This document shows, one piece after another, positions 1 through 12,656 of a stretch of DNA of 64,000 nucleotides. The notes under the pieces were generated by a model. That model did not search any database. It was not told the DNA's origin and saw only the letters and a program-made list of their open reading frames with translations. Position 1 is the stretch's first letter. Every line of letters starts with the position of its first letter. The translations under genes and the position numbers were made by a program. The DNA is from Serinus canaria (Eukaryota; Chordata; Aves; Passeriformes; Fringillidae): NCBI RefSeq assembly GCF_022539315.1, contig NC_066323.1, positions 12,389,219-12,453,218 of the forward strand, read 5' to 3'.

Positions 1-3000
1 ACAGCTCTAGGAAATGTAGCAAAGAAAGAAGAAACAAAGATCCCAGTGGACTCTGGTCAAGGCACTGAATGACAGAGGAAACCTGTTAATCTCTCTGGAA
101 TTGTTCTCTCTGTTAAAGAAGGTACTGTCATTTGTTAATCCTTGTTCTGATTTACTCCTAACCATAGAAGTATTTTGTACTGAAGATCTGGTAATGGTGT
201 ATGTGGCAATACACATACCTCTGTTCCAGAGGCAATCTAATGCATTTAACTGTGTCCTATCTCCTATATCTTTGGTTCAGACTTTTTTTCCCAACCTTTT
301 TTCTGCCTTCAAACACAGTTTAGGAAAGTTACGATTTTAATGACTAAAAGAAATATAATTTTCCTCTCTTTTGATTCTTGTCTAAAACATTCCATGCTTG
401 TCCTGAGAAGGAGAGAAAAACACCACAATCCATTTAACTGGCAACATAATATGCATATTTTGTATTTAAATCTGTCAAGATACATACTGCTTTAAGTGTA
501 TTGCCATTTTGATCCTACAAGTTCCACAAAAACATTTCTTGTAGCTGTCAAATACTGTGCATCTTCCTTAGTAAGAAAGAATAAGCATAAGCAGGCTTTG
601 ATCTACTTCATTGCTTCAAAGTCTGAAATGCACTCAGAGATTTTAATGTAATTTTGAAAAACAATTATTGAAAAGAGTAATGATGAAAGTAGAAATTTTC
701 TCACTGATGTTATTTTTCTATAGTTGAGAGTTAGGCAGTAAGAGCATTGTGTTTCTGTCTATTTTTTTCCCTGCAGTGTAATCCAGAAAAAATTTTGATT
801 TATAAATTTTTTCTTTGCCCTGAGGAACTGCAGTCAGGCAGAAGGCTAAGAGACTGCATGAATTGAAGCTTAAATATGGAAACAAATATAAACAACCTGA
901 CAAGCACAAAGTATTAAAAAACTCCAATAAAAATCTTCATTTCAAATAGGCTTACACCACGGGTTCTTAAGCTTGTGGCTAAGCCCACGTGGCTAGAGAA
1001 GGACTGCCTCATGTAGTCCATATCCATCCACTCAGAAATTCAACCTTCATTCCCTTCATAATTTTCTAGCATTACAGAAGTGGTAGTTTTCCAATTACTT
1101 ACATAGACAAAGAGTTTAAATGTAGGTTATACTTCTTTTACTGCCAGGAAAGTGTCTGCTTCCTGGAGACCCCTTTTTGAAAAGTGCTCAAAGTGAGGCC
1201 ACACTCCATTACAGCCACAGGGATACAAATATATGGAGCTCTTTGCAGATCATTACAGGGAGCTGTGTAATGTTACAAGTTTGGGGTTTTATAAAGTTGC
1301 ATTGATATTATTTAAGGTACTTATTAATTTTTTCCATTTCTAAAAAAAATTGCATATTCATAAAATAGCTGTTTAAAGATTATGATCTTTTAGGAAAAAT
1401 GTAATAATTTTGTTAAGAAGTAGCCCAGTGCTGACAAAAGGGGAAAATGATGAACCTTGTAAAACACATACATTCACAGTACAAATGGTTCATCATAAAT
1501 ATAAGGCACTCATGGCTCGTTCAGAATTTACAAATAACAGCATTTACAAATAAACCAGATCCTCCTGCCATCTTTGAACTGCATATCCTGATATCAGTGC
1601 TTGAAGGCGGTTTGGTGGGAGAGACTGCAAGTTCTGAAAGAGTCAAAACTAGTTCAAGAGCATAGATTTTAAATGATTTCCTGTGAAAAAAAACCTATGG
1701 TAGAGGAATACCATCCCAAGGGACAAAAAACCAAAGAACATTGTGCTGGGGTTGTGCTGAAGCTCTGCCAAGGCCTTTTCTAGTTCTTCCAAGCTTATCA
1801 CAGGCTGTATTTGTCTGCTATAAATTAAAGTCAGTATCACGAACTGCAGCCTTAGCACAAGGCCAGCCCTGTTTGCAGTGAAAGGCAGGGGGTTTGCCTG
1901 CTGGTTTGAACTGCAGCAAGAACTGAGGAAGCTGATGTCTAACAACTGAATTATTCCATCAGCTCCTCCTCTGCATCAGAAGTGTCTCTAAACCCATAGA
2001 AATTCTGACCAATTAGTTAGTCCATGGCTTTGTCACAAAGCTGGTTAATCTGCGTCATTCTCGATAAGTATCCCGACTATCTGTTCTTAAAATTTTTCAG
2101 TGCTGAAGTGCCAAAATTTCTCCTTTACTGTGTTGCAAAAAGAAGTGGTTATATTTGGAAAAAGCTGTTTAGGAATGGATTAAACAGTTTGAACTTTGAA
2201 ATGTGGAACCCATGTCTGGTTTCTCATCCTATGAGCCAAGAAGAAAATGGTGAAGGGGTGTAGCTGCAAGTTTAGGCTGCCAATACAATACCCCATTTGA
2301 CATTGCTCCTCTAAGGAGTTTTATCACTAGGCCAGACCTGTCTGCAGTGCACATTTTTTCCCTACCTGGTTTTTAATTCTTGTCAGGTGGACTGTCTAGG
2401 TTTGGGAAAAACCTTTAGATCACCTTAAATATCTAACAAAACTGAAACTTGCCCCCAGGTGAGACTGAGTCTTAAAAACAGATAGAAGCTAAGATGAGAC
2501 TGCAATTATTTTGACAATCCTAAACAGTCATTATGAATTCTGATGTGGGATTTGTGGAGGTTGCAATTGAGTAAGCTTGAGTGGAAAACTTCTACATCCT
2601 GATCTCTGCTATGGCCCCCTCTTGGCCCCAGAGATCAGTGCCAGAGTAACCTAAACCTCTCAGTGCTCTTCTTTTGAGCTTGGTGAGGGGCACCTGGGGG
2701 GGACAGCATGGGATGGTCAAGCAGGGCCATAGAGATAGAGCTGGGCTGGGACAGAGCTCAGTGTCCATCAGCATTGCTGGGGCTGGGACACAGCCCAGGC
2801 TGAGCTGCAATGGGCTGCTGGGCCAGGGCAGGCTGGGAAGCCCTCAGGTGCTGCTCTTCAGACTCATTGAGGCACAAAAGTTTCTTCAGAGGCTGGGTGT
2901 GGGTCCTAGAGGAGTGTGGCAGCAGAATGTGTGTGCTCTGCCAGGAGCCAGGTGGAAAGGGCATCACACAGGAAGCCTCTCTCAAGTGACAGAGCCCCCC

Positions 3001-5160
3001 AGTTTGGGCTGGGGTCTCTGTGAGCCTTGTGCTGGATGGGGAACAAAGTCTTTGTGCTGTGAGAGAGCGATGAAAAATGTTTCCTCTTCAGCAGGACCAA
3101 GGCACAGCCTCAGCAGCCACTGGGCACCCCACAGTGAGAGGATGGCACTGTTCTCTGGGGCAAGCTGGTGCTTGAGTGGGCTTTGACATGACAGAATCAC
3201 AACGGGCTCCCTGTGCTTGGGGAGCTGGTAAATGAAGTGAGCAGACCCTTACTTGGTGTTCTGCTGGTCAGTGTCCTGGTGAAAGGCAAACGTGAGCTCT
3301 GTGAGCTGCATGCCAGCAGGGAAGTTATTGTCTCTGCATCTGTAAGAATTTATATAGCAAGGATTGTGCTTGTTGGGCCAGGAAAGCACAGATGTGGCCA
3401 AATCCTGATCTCAATTGCACGTGCACAGCTCCCAAGGCAGCAAGGCTTCATTGTGGCTCAGCACTTGGCCTAATGAGGGCTTGCATGATTGCCAGTAATG
3501 TGCGTGGCACACTGGAGAGTGAGCAAACAACAGTTCCTTGTGTCGCTGGGCTCTGCAGCATCTGTTTTGCTTCATCATTTTTTAAAAGAAAACCACAAAT
3601 ATTTTTCACTAGGGAGTTGATAAATAACAGTGCTTACATTTAGAAAAAAAAAATTAGTGGGGATAAAAGTAAATCTTCTAGTATATAAAGTCCTTATGCT
3701 TTGATTTGAGTATTAATTCACAGATTGTCTCCTATTATGTTGTTCCTAGCTCAGTAAATCTTATGGGTTTTGCTCCCTCAGGAAAACACATGGGGTGATG
3801 TCTTAGTGTGATTTATTTTTATTTGTATGTCTAAGTTTGCACAGAATTGTCTTTCACAGCAGCATTTTTACATGAAGATTTGTATTCCTTGGAAAATTTG
3901 GCAAACTGGGGAGTATTTAACAATTTGTCAATGAAACTTCAAATGAAATTTGTTGCAACTTTGTGGATACATATGACGAGTGTGATGTGCTAAACTAAGT
4001 AGATATTTTAAAGGGATGTGTTCAAAAGATTATATTACATATTTTTCATTCTTAAACAGATTTCTGAGAGGAAATGTGCTCTAGCAAGTGGTAGACTACA
4101 TGTATGAACAGAAGCAGGGCTAGCCTAAAATCTAGTTTTACTATTTCTCTAATGCTTTGTTGTCTTTCTTGTCTGCATAACATTTAATTTTAAGATTAGA
4201 TATAATGAGGAGGTCAACAACAAAGCAGGAGAAACAGTGTACACGTGAAATGGAAGGGGGAAGTCTGAGCTCTGCTATGGAGGGGCTTGCTCTCTGTCAG
4301 CCCTGTGCTCTCACTTGGAAAAGCAGAAGAGGAAAAGCTCACTTCTTTTAGAAACTGGTGGTATAAGCACAGCAAGGTGTTCACCTCTTCTGGAGAGAGG
4401 AAATGATCTGTAAGAATTACATGTTTGATAGATGCATCTGCTTGCTCTGTTGCAATGGGGACTGCTATATTTTTTCCTTCCTTTATGGTGACAAGCTGAG
4501 GGTGAGCTCTGCAGTGGTGTTTGGAGTGAGCTGTTGGGTGTCTGAAGTTTTGATCCTCTTTTTGGATTATAGGATTAGGATTGGACCTTTCCAAGTTTAT
4601 TGAAATAATGTGATTAGGTGAAAGACAAGATTCAAATAACATTAGAGAATACCAAGACAGAGAACCATGTTTGGGAAACAAAAGAAAACAAAATAAAAGG
4701 GGCGATACCTAAATAGAGAGAAGAGTATGTGAAACAAAGAAGACAAAAAGACCCTGAGATCTGTGCTTTTCTTAAATGATAAAAAAATTGTAGTAAATGC
4801 GCCCTGTACATCCATAACACCTGCCCCCAAACCAAACAGACGTGCAAAAATCATCAGAACACACAGACACACACATTCCCCTGCTACCATTTCATTTCTC
4901 AATATTGCTGTTCTGCACCAAGCAGTTAGGGCAGTATTGCAATGCAGTTGCCGCAGGGATATTTTCTGATTTTTGGATAGGTGACCGGAAAAGAATGCGA
5001 TGATGGGTCTGAATGTGGTCCCTGCTATGAAGAATTGTAGAAGTTCGCCATTCCATCAAAGATTTGTTGTATGAATTTGATAATGAAAAACATTTTACAT
5101 TTCATGACAGCATAGAATTTTTAGCTACTGAGATAAAGGTGTATCATGATACAAATATTG
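1..5160. other. Non-coding DNA downstream of AGTR1, part 1
   Basis: AT-rich sequence with short scattered reading frames and no recognisable exon. The exception in composition is the GC-rich block at 2590-3560, listed separately. Frames such as 1649-1945 and 4214-4681 on the minus strand match no family I recognise and have no splice or start context. Confidence 0.6.
2590..3560. other. GC-rich unclassified block, possible degraded mobile element
   Basis: Composition changes sharply from AT-rich to GC-rich, dominated by CTGGG/GGGCTGG and CAG-type words. A 170-codon frame (2674-3186, plus) crosses it, but its translation is rich in Gly, Ser and Trp with no domain, and overlapping frames are open on the other strand. 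This resembles an old LTR or other non-coding insertion more than a gene. No terminal repeats or target-site duplication could be identified. Confidence 0.3.
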
Positions 5161-5201
5161 TTGAAGTGCCTGGATGTCTTTGTGTATGTAGGCACACAGT
5201 T

Positions 5202-5572
5202 TGTGGTGGTTGGGATGGGGCTGGCCCAGCTTCATGCCCAATTGGGCACAGCTGTGAGCAGCAGGTGAGCAGCACTAACAGTAATGAGCCATGGAGTGCC
5301 CAGGGGCACTGACCAACCACCAAAGGGAACGGAGGGCACACAGGTGCAAGGCATCAACAGGAGGGGATAAAAGGCTGGGCTGAAGAACAAGAAGGGCAGA
5401 CTCTTGTTGCCTCCTGAAGAGATCTGATGTTACTCTGTATGGGCTGACACCTGAAGCCGTCTGATGAGGTATGCTGTTGTGGTGTGTGGGTTGAAGCTCT
5501 CTCATACTGTCTGGTGACGCTCTGTGTATTGTGGCCCACTCGACTGTGACATGTGCTGTGGCCTAGGCTGCA
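5202..5572 (+). mobile_element. Probable solo LTR of an endogenous retrovirus
   Basis: A moderately GC-rich stretch in AT-rich DNA begins TGTGGTGGTTGGG, has a TATA-like ATAAAAG at 5367-5373 within GGGGATAAAAGGCTGGGC, and continues with a purine-rich then mixed segment like the R/U5 part of avian LTRs. No retroviral coding frame flanks it, so it would be a solo LTR. The 3' boundary is uncertain: CA dinucleotides near 5551 and 5572 are both possible, and no 5-bp target duplication was found. Classification relies on general LTR architecture, not a database match. Confidence 0.45.
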
Positions 5573-8500
5573 ATGTGCATAGATGTGACTTTATTGCAAT
5601 ACTGATTTTTCTTTTTATAGCATACTTCTCGCTGACAATAATTCTTATTGTATTTGTTAAAATTGTTTAACAGTAATTTCTCTTTGCTTATCTCCAATAA
5701 TTCTTTCAGTATATTTGATTGTATATTCTCTGTTGTTGCACAGCATGACCTCAGTACCACGTACAGAAGTGTGTATTGCTACCTTAAAAAAGCTGATTGG
5801 GTGCCAAGAATTAATTATAAATTAGTGCATACCTCTCCTATTTGACAGTGGGAGCTTCAGCAAAATACGGGCATTGCGCGATTAGCTGATGTTAACTAGG
5901 TGTTCAGTTTTGCATAGTCTGAAGTAAATTTGATGTTTTATTTCCTGAAATAAACAAAAGAAGTTTCTAAACTGTCAGAAAATAACAGGAGATCTTAAGG
6001 GCTGGTTACAGATCTTTGTTATGGGACTGTAGTTTTTTCACGAATTCTGCTTCAATCAGGGAAAAATACTCATAAGTGCCAATAAAAGTTTTCATTCTGC
6101 TAGGGTTTCCTCCTGCCTCCCTCCTCTCTACTTAAGACTTTATTCCACTGTCTGTTATTAAGTGACACTTTCAATGGTTTTAATGCAAATTACTTCAAAC
6201 TCTCTGTTAGTGAGACAGAATCACATCAGGTTAATAGCCTGATTTGTATGTGCCACAAAGAAGTGCTCGGTACTGCACAAACCAAAGAACATGGCAAGGA
6301 AGCTGCTTCACAGCATAAGGAAATAGAGTATTTAACTTTTTTTGTGTTTTCTAGATTGGCTTAGCTGTGTTTAAAACAACCTTTATAAGCAGATGGATGA
6401 AATGCTTAGCTCCATCATTTTGCTTTTGTCTGTTCTGTATTCATCCTCTCAGATGATGGCACAGGGCATGTTATATTTTCATATCTGTATTAGAGAAGAT
6501 AAAATGATTTTCAGATGCTATTTTTTCTCCATTTCTAAAGTGAACAGTAGTATGCGATATGTTTTAGAATCTCATGTTGTCTTTTCTTTGAAGCCAGTAA
6601 CTAAATTCCAGCTGACATCAGGGTGAACAGGATTCAGTGTGTGTTTTGTGGTTTTGACAAACTTCTTTTCCACCCCAGTGCCACTCAGCATATTCTTAAA
6701 ACTCTTCAATATTGTGCACTTAGATGATTGCCTAATCTTCTCCTTTTTTTCATAATCTTGAAAATGCAGTCTCTTTTACCAAACTAGCAATTGTAATCTT
6801 GTCCACAGAGCAATGCCATTTTAGTTGGGAAAGAAACAGATTTTGGCACTGCCCAACGGAAACCTTACAAGGCATGTATAGTCTGCACACAGGAACAGCT
6901 GTGACAGGTTTATGGCCAATGTTTACAGACCTGCTTTGACTTCTCTACATCAATGTCAATGCTTGCTATTGCAAGATTTAATTTGAAGGTTGAAATGTAG
7001 AATACCAAGGGATTTAAAGTAGACTTAAATGCATGTTTGCAACTTCAAGTCCTATAATTCCTGAAGAGTTATATCTTCACAAGAACCTGAAATAATAATG
7101 AGCCTTCAGACCACTTTGGTCTGTTAGAGAGGCTTTTAGTTTGAAATGGTACCATTTTCAACGTAATGAAATTAATAGTGGGTAACACAGCTCTAGGAAC
7201 CACAACTGTATTGACCTGCCTTCCACTATTTATTGTTCAGTGTATATTTTAATTTTTACCCTCTGTTAAAAGAATATTTTATGTCCTGTTACTCAGAGGC
7301 CCTCTGAAGGAGAAAGAAATACTGGAATGACTGCCAGCAAAATCCTGTCAAATGTGCAGTCAGCAGTTTGCATCTAAAATACTGTCTAAATTGTGATTCA
7401 AAGCTTGTGCAAAAGAATGTTTGTTTGTTTTCAAATTTGTTAAAGACCTACTGAGAGTCGGTCTGTGCTTTGGGAAATCAAACATTTCCCAAATTAAAAA
7501 CATATAGGGAAAGTCTTAGATTCCTTTGTTTTCTGTGAAAACACATATTTAAAAACAATGTGGGATTAACACAGTGTGTGTTGGAGCAAATTGTTAGTAT
7601 TGCCCATGTGTTTTTCTCCTCTGTTACAATGAACTTAACCCCTAGAGAGTATTTCATGCATAGCTGTTAGGAGAAAAACATAGGGGGGAAAGCCCAAAAT
7701 TTAAGTGTAGACATGATAAATTAAATGCAAGGCTTTGCCAAAAATCACAAGCCCTAGTGTTTGTGGTAGTCCATGCTTCCAGTGCAGCAGTGGTGTGTTG
7801 GTATGTGCTGGCTGGCAGTCAGTTATCAGTAAGGGAAATATTGTAGGTATTGCATAGGAGTTGAATTTCAGAGATATCTCTACCCACGATAATTTTTGTT
7901 CAGGATGTCATTGCCTCCATGACTGTTTGGGGCCAGGGGAGTAAATTTTATTTTGCAATAAGTGAAACTGGATTCCACTGCTGTGCTCCGTGCACACTGG
8001 TCTCCTGTGCAGGTTTGGGTGGTGGGGTGATGATCTCCTTGGAGCTGGGAGTTCTGGGGCTTTGCAGTGTTGATCAGCTTCTTCTATGACATAACCAGAT
8101 CCTCAATCAAATGATATGTCAGGAGAGATAAAGGCATGTTCTGTCATGGGATAACCTTGTCAAAATAATTGAACTAACTTGGCAGAAAATTTAGCCTTTA
8201 AACAGCTCCAAGATAAGCAGCAAAGTGTAAGGAAAACTTTCTTGCATGAGAAGTTTGCAGTTGACTTTTGGGCAGGAACTGAGATAAAAATTGGAATATG
8301 CCTTTAGCTTTCTCTTTTTTTAATGTAGTGTATACTTTCTAGTGTCTTGACAGTATTGTGGTTCAGTTCCATATTTAAATCAAATGCATATTTCTGGGTC
8401 ACAGTAATGAATGTTGACATTTTGGTACTGATATGTCAAGCACTCAAAACATATTTGATGTATACTTTAGTGGTGAATCCCTCGTGAAAAGAATTGTAGG

Positions 8501-9562
8501 AGCACATCCCTTGGTAGAATGTTATCTAAGTTTAAGCAGTAAGTAAAGTATATTTTTTACAATAAATGTTTAAAGTCTTCTTTAATTAACAGGATATTGA
8601 ATCACAAACATTGCTGATTAAAAAAAAATTGAGCAGCTGTAGAATTTCTAGGGTATAAGCTGTACAGATAATGTACATTTTCTGGAATTAAGTGTTCATG
8701 TCAGACTCCGTACATGGTTCTCCTCCATGTTGCTGAGTTAAAGATAAAAACACAGTTGCTTACAGGGTTAAGGAGAGACAAACTTAAGAGATGCAGTCTA
8801 AACATATGGTGTGAAGAATAAGTTAAACTGACACTTATTTGAAGTTATTTTGTATTGTTTTAATATTTTCAATATTTTGAAATACAACCAGTCTGGTGTA
8901 GATGGCTCTTGAAAAAGGTTACTGGTTTTGCAGCTGTGTTAGACAGCTGTTGAAAATGTGTAGTTTTCTTTTTAAACAGAACAGTCCATATCTGATGTGT
9001 ACTTCATGTAAAAATGACACATCACAGTATAGAGAGCTATCATAAATAAGCAAAGAAAAAAAAATGCCAGAGATTAAATTCTTCAGAATTTAACATGTAA
9101 AAATGGCAATGTGTAGTACAGTCTAGTATACAGAGTATGTCTTTCTACTGCTTCTTTCCATTTGTATCTAGAATAATCACATCACAAAAATCGGTTCAAC
9201 ACTAACAATGCTCTGGCAGGTGACATTCCATCTCAGGTGCTCTTCTTTATGTCCTGCCTTTGAAAGGCATCCTGCAAATCATACACATGGCCTCACTTTA
9301 TAGGTGCTGCTGTACAGAAAGAGGGCTTTGGGTCTGGAATCTTGCTTCTCATGCCTGGAGATCTTTTTACAGTGCAAAACATAATCCTTATAGAAGCTTA
9401 AAAATTACTTAACTTTGTTTTAACAAGTTTATCATCATTTATTTTAGATCCCCTATTGTTTCATAGGTGATTTAAAAATTAAATAGCACTACTGTAATAC
9501 ATATTTTCACAATTAACTTATTTCTATTATTTTTTCTGGTTTAGCCATTTTGTGGTTTTGGT

Positions 9563-9604
9563 GTTTTTTTTTCTTTTTTTTTCTTTTTTCTTTTTTTTTT
9601 TTTG
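9563..9604 (+). repeat. T-rich low-complexity tract with interspersed C
   Basis: About 40 bases consisting of T runs broken by single C residues. On the minus strand this is an A/G tract. There is no flanking LINE or SINE body that would make it a retrotransposon tail. Confidence 0.85.
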
Positions 9605-11403
9605 GTGTAGTTGTGTACCATGTGATAAATTAAGCATGAGGAAGATTCAGACTTAGCTAAGCAGGAGGAGGATTCAGGCTAGGTATGCAAAGCTCATCTA
9701 AGCCCATAGGCAGTATGTTGTCTCCCTTTCCTGGGCATATAATTATCTGGTGGATTTCAAGTTCATAATTCAACTTTTTTTCTGAAAGCAAAGTCAATAG
9801 AAGCAAAGTGGCTGCTTGTATCTTACATCTGTTAACTTCAGCTTTTCTGTTTATTCATTCAATTTCACAGAAATGGTCAGGTTTGCATTTACTTGAGCAC
9901 ATGAGTTGGAGATGCTTGAAATTCTCTGTAATTCTAAGTGGAATAGAAATTCTTTTTCAGCATTTTCTATTCTCTTTTGCTTTTTTCTTTTTAATTATTT
10001 GGCTGACTTTGTTTTTTTTTGTTTTGTTTTCAAAAATGTTACTTAATGGGGTTAATTATCTTTGCAATTTTGCATTTGTTCAGCAACTGTCTTTGCTTTC
10101 CATCCTTTTCTAACAATCCTTCACCTCTGATCACTCATGATAAAGCTCCAAGGTATGGCTCTGTCTCTCCTCCTGTCCCAGAGCCTTTGCTTAATTGTAG
10201 CCTAACAACACGACTGGTACACAAAGCTGCCAGTACACAAGCAGAGGAATAACTTATATACATTAAAAATGTTATACAGCAGATAAGCCATAAAAATTTC
10301 CTAGGCCCAACCTTTAACTATTTTTCATATTTTTCCAGTATGTGACACTGTAAGACACGGTATGAAGTGGGGTTTACTAGGGATATGCTAGATACTAAAT
10401 TCTATTTTATTTTCATACAAATTTGAAATGGCAAAATCCAATCTACCATTCTTTTCACTGTCAACCCCTCGTCCCCTTCCCAGTCCCTTCTTATTATCAT
10501 ATTGTCATATCTTATCATCAGGTTCCCTTCTGGAACCTGTTGCTGTTTCCACTGCAGCCACAGTACAATCTGGCACTGCTTATATTCTAAGTGGATCTAC
10601 TTACATAGAATACTCAGCCACAGGCAGCCTGAGTCAGGCTGTTCAAGGCCATTATTTGTAAGGCAATGGGATCCTGTATTTAACACAGTATTCCAAATAA
10701 ATCTGTCCCTAAAATTAAATTCAGTTTCTAAAAGGTTAAGCCTAAATTTGGCTTCAAACTCCAACTTGTATCTAAGAAAATTAGCAATTTGCTAAGTCTC
10801 CACTCCAATTAAACTTCATTAGCTTAGTCTGTTCTGGGATACAGAAGTGAATTACTGAATTACTGCCGTTCTACAAGTGATTTTGGAGCTAGCTGGGTAG
10901 CCTTTTCAATAACAATAGCAGACACAACCTGCTCATCTCAAAGATTTAAGGGAGAGCTGGATCAGGGTTAAAAGTAATGAGGAATAGTGGTATAAAATGT
11001 TCCAGTATTACACAGAAATACTTTAAGGATATTGCCTAAAAATATTTATATATACATATATATAGCAGTAGTTACACAGATAACAGTATAGTACTTACAA
11101 CACAGAAACAGATCTGTTTGCTTTGGGTGCTTAACCCAGAAGTGGAGATGACTTTCACAAAAACATTTATTGATGACCTGTATGGTTTTAGTAATACTTC
11201 AGACAGTGAAAGTTGTTATATAATCGAGGTAAACTTCTATGATATAAAACTATGGTTATTGAAATAGAAAACATTTAACATCCACGAGGCACAAATTACA
11301 ACTGCACAAAAATATTGAAAAGGAAATAATAACTAGTTTTTGTTATCTAACTTGCCAACTATAAAGCTGGTGCCCATGGCACTAATTCACTAAAAGGATC
11401 ACA

Positions 11404-11427
11404 CAATGCTGTCCTCAGACAGCATTG
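11404..11427. other. Perfect 10-bp inverted repeat with 4-base loop
   Basis: CAATGCTGTC, loop CTCA, then GACAGCATTG. The arms are perfectly complementary. It lies in AT-rich DNA downstream of AGTR1. It is too short for a microRNA precursor and is not followed by a T run that would suggest a terminator on either strand. Confidence 0.7.
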
Positions 11428-11616
11428 ACAGCATGATCTGCTCTGTCCCCATCTCTTGAGTGTCCTGCCACATCTGCAGAGCTTGCTGGTGAGCTTTAGC
11501 TGGGCTGTAGCATTGAGGGTTTGTTAGTTCAGCCTTGGCTGGGAGGTCGCTGTGGAAGTGCGCTCAATGATTGATAGAACAGCCCTCGCTTTGCACTAAG
11601 CTGAAAGATTTATTCT

Positions 11617-11633
11617 TTGTGTGTGTGTGTGTT
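11617..11633. repeat. Short TG dinucleotide microsatellite
   Basis: A run of about eight TG units followed by a T/C-rich stretch. It is an ordinary microsatellite with no gene nearby. Confidence 0.85.
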
Positions 11634-12622
11634 TTTCCCCTCAGCCTGTTGCAAAACCAAAAATAAATATTTACATTTAACACTTAATATTTACAAATTC
11701 AACAAGTCCCTGTTTTAGGCCTTCAACCACCCTCTCCCAAGGATTTGTTTCTCCTTTCAGTAGCAAATATTTCCCTGGGAATACCTGCACTTTAGTATAC
11801 TTAAAAAGGAGGTCAGGTCTATCAAATGAAACCTTTGCTGAAGCTATTCAAGCAAAACTAGAAAACTTACTGTATTCTCTGCTGCTGTCACAGTTTCATG
11901 TAGACAATTGAAACTATCACCTAAATAGTAATGCTGGCAAGGTAAAGGACTTTTGGTCTTGTGCTTACTCTGCAACCTCTTGATTAACAATGTAAACACA
12001 AGGAAATTGTTAGGCCAAGAAGCCAGATTAATTCCTGCTCTATCTGTAATGGTGTTGTTGGAATTTGGGCTAACCAGTATAGATGATACAGTATGATTTA
12101 GGATGGGTGTACAGTGGGCAAGCAAGTAGGGAGGAGAGCACAAAGCATGAGTCACAGAAAGTACTATTGCACAATAAATAGAAATAGGTGTTCTGCATGT
12201 ACACGTCAAATATGTAATTTAGTAATTATTCAGCAGAAAAAAAAGGTGTTCATTCAAATAAATCAAATTGTGGTGGAACAGGGGTTGTAATGCCTGCATT
12301 TAGGGTTATATGATGTTCTCATTAGTACTGATTTGGGTTCCTTATAACAGGAGAGTACGAGGACAGACTAAGAGTTGGTAGTATTTTACTTTGGTCATCA
12401 CAGGAATGAAAAGCACTGTGGATACGCCCTTTAAAAACAACTGCATACTATTGCATATTAACAGTTTCAATTTTGTGTTTTTTAAGGTAATGGGAGTTTT
12501 GTCTCAAACATCTACAGCTAGTTTTCTTTTGCTATTAAGAGGACTCAATCCCCAGTTCCCCAAAGATGGCAAAGTCATACAGAGCCAAATACTTACTATT
12601 CCCTTCTTTTTTGGCAAGTAGG

Positions 12623-12656
12623 ACCAAAGAATATTCTGCACCAAAGAATATTCTGC
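12623..12656. repeat. Exact 17-bp tandem duplication
   Basis: The 17-base word ACCAAAGAATATTCTGC occurs twice head to tail (12623-12639 and 12640-12656) with no mismatch, so it is likely a young duplication. It sits at the left edge of a moderately GC-rich stretch (about 12650-12890). Confidence 0.9.

Noticed and set aside
2674..3186. 170-codon plus frame
   Set aside because: It is low-complexity, GC-driven, overlapped by several minus frames, and has no domain or splice context.
4214..4681. 155-codon minus frame
   Set aside because: No recognisable family or motif. AT-rich context with no promoter, splice or polyadenylation evidence.
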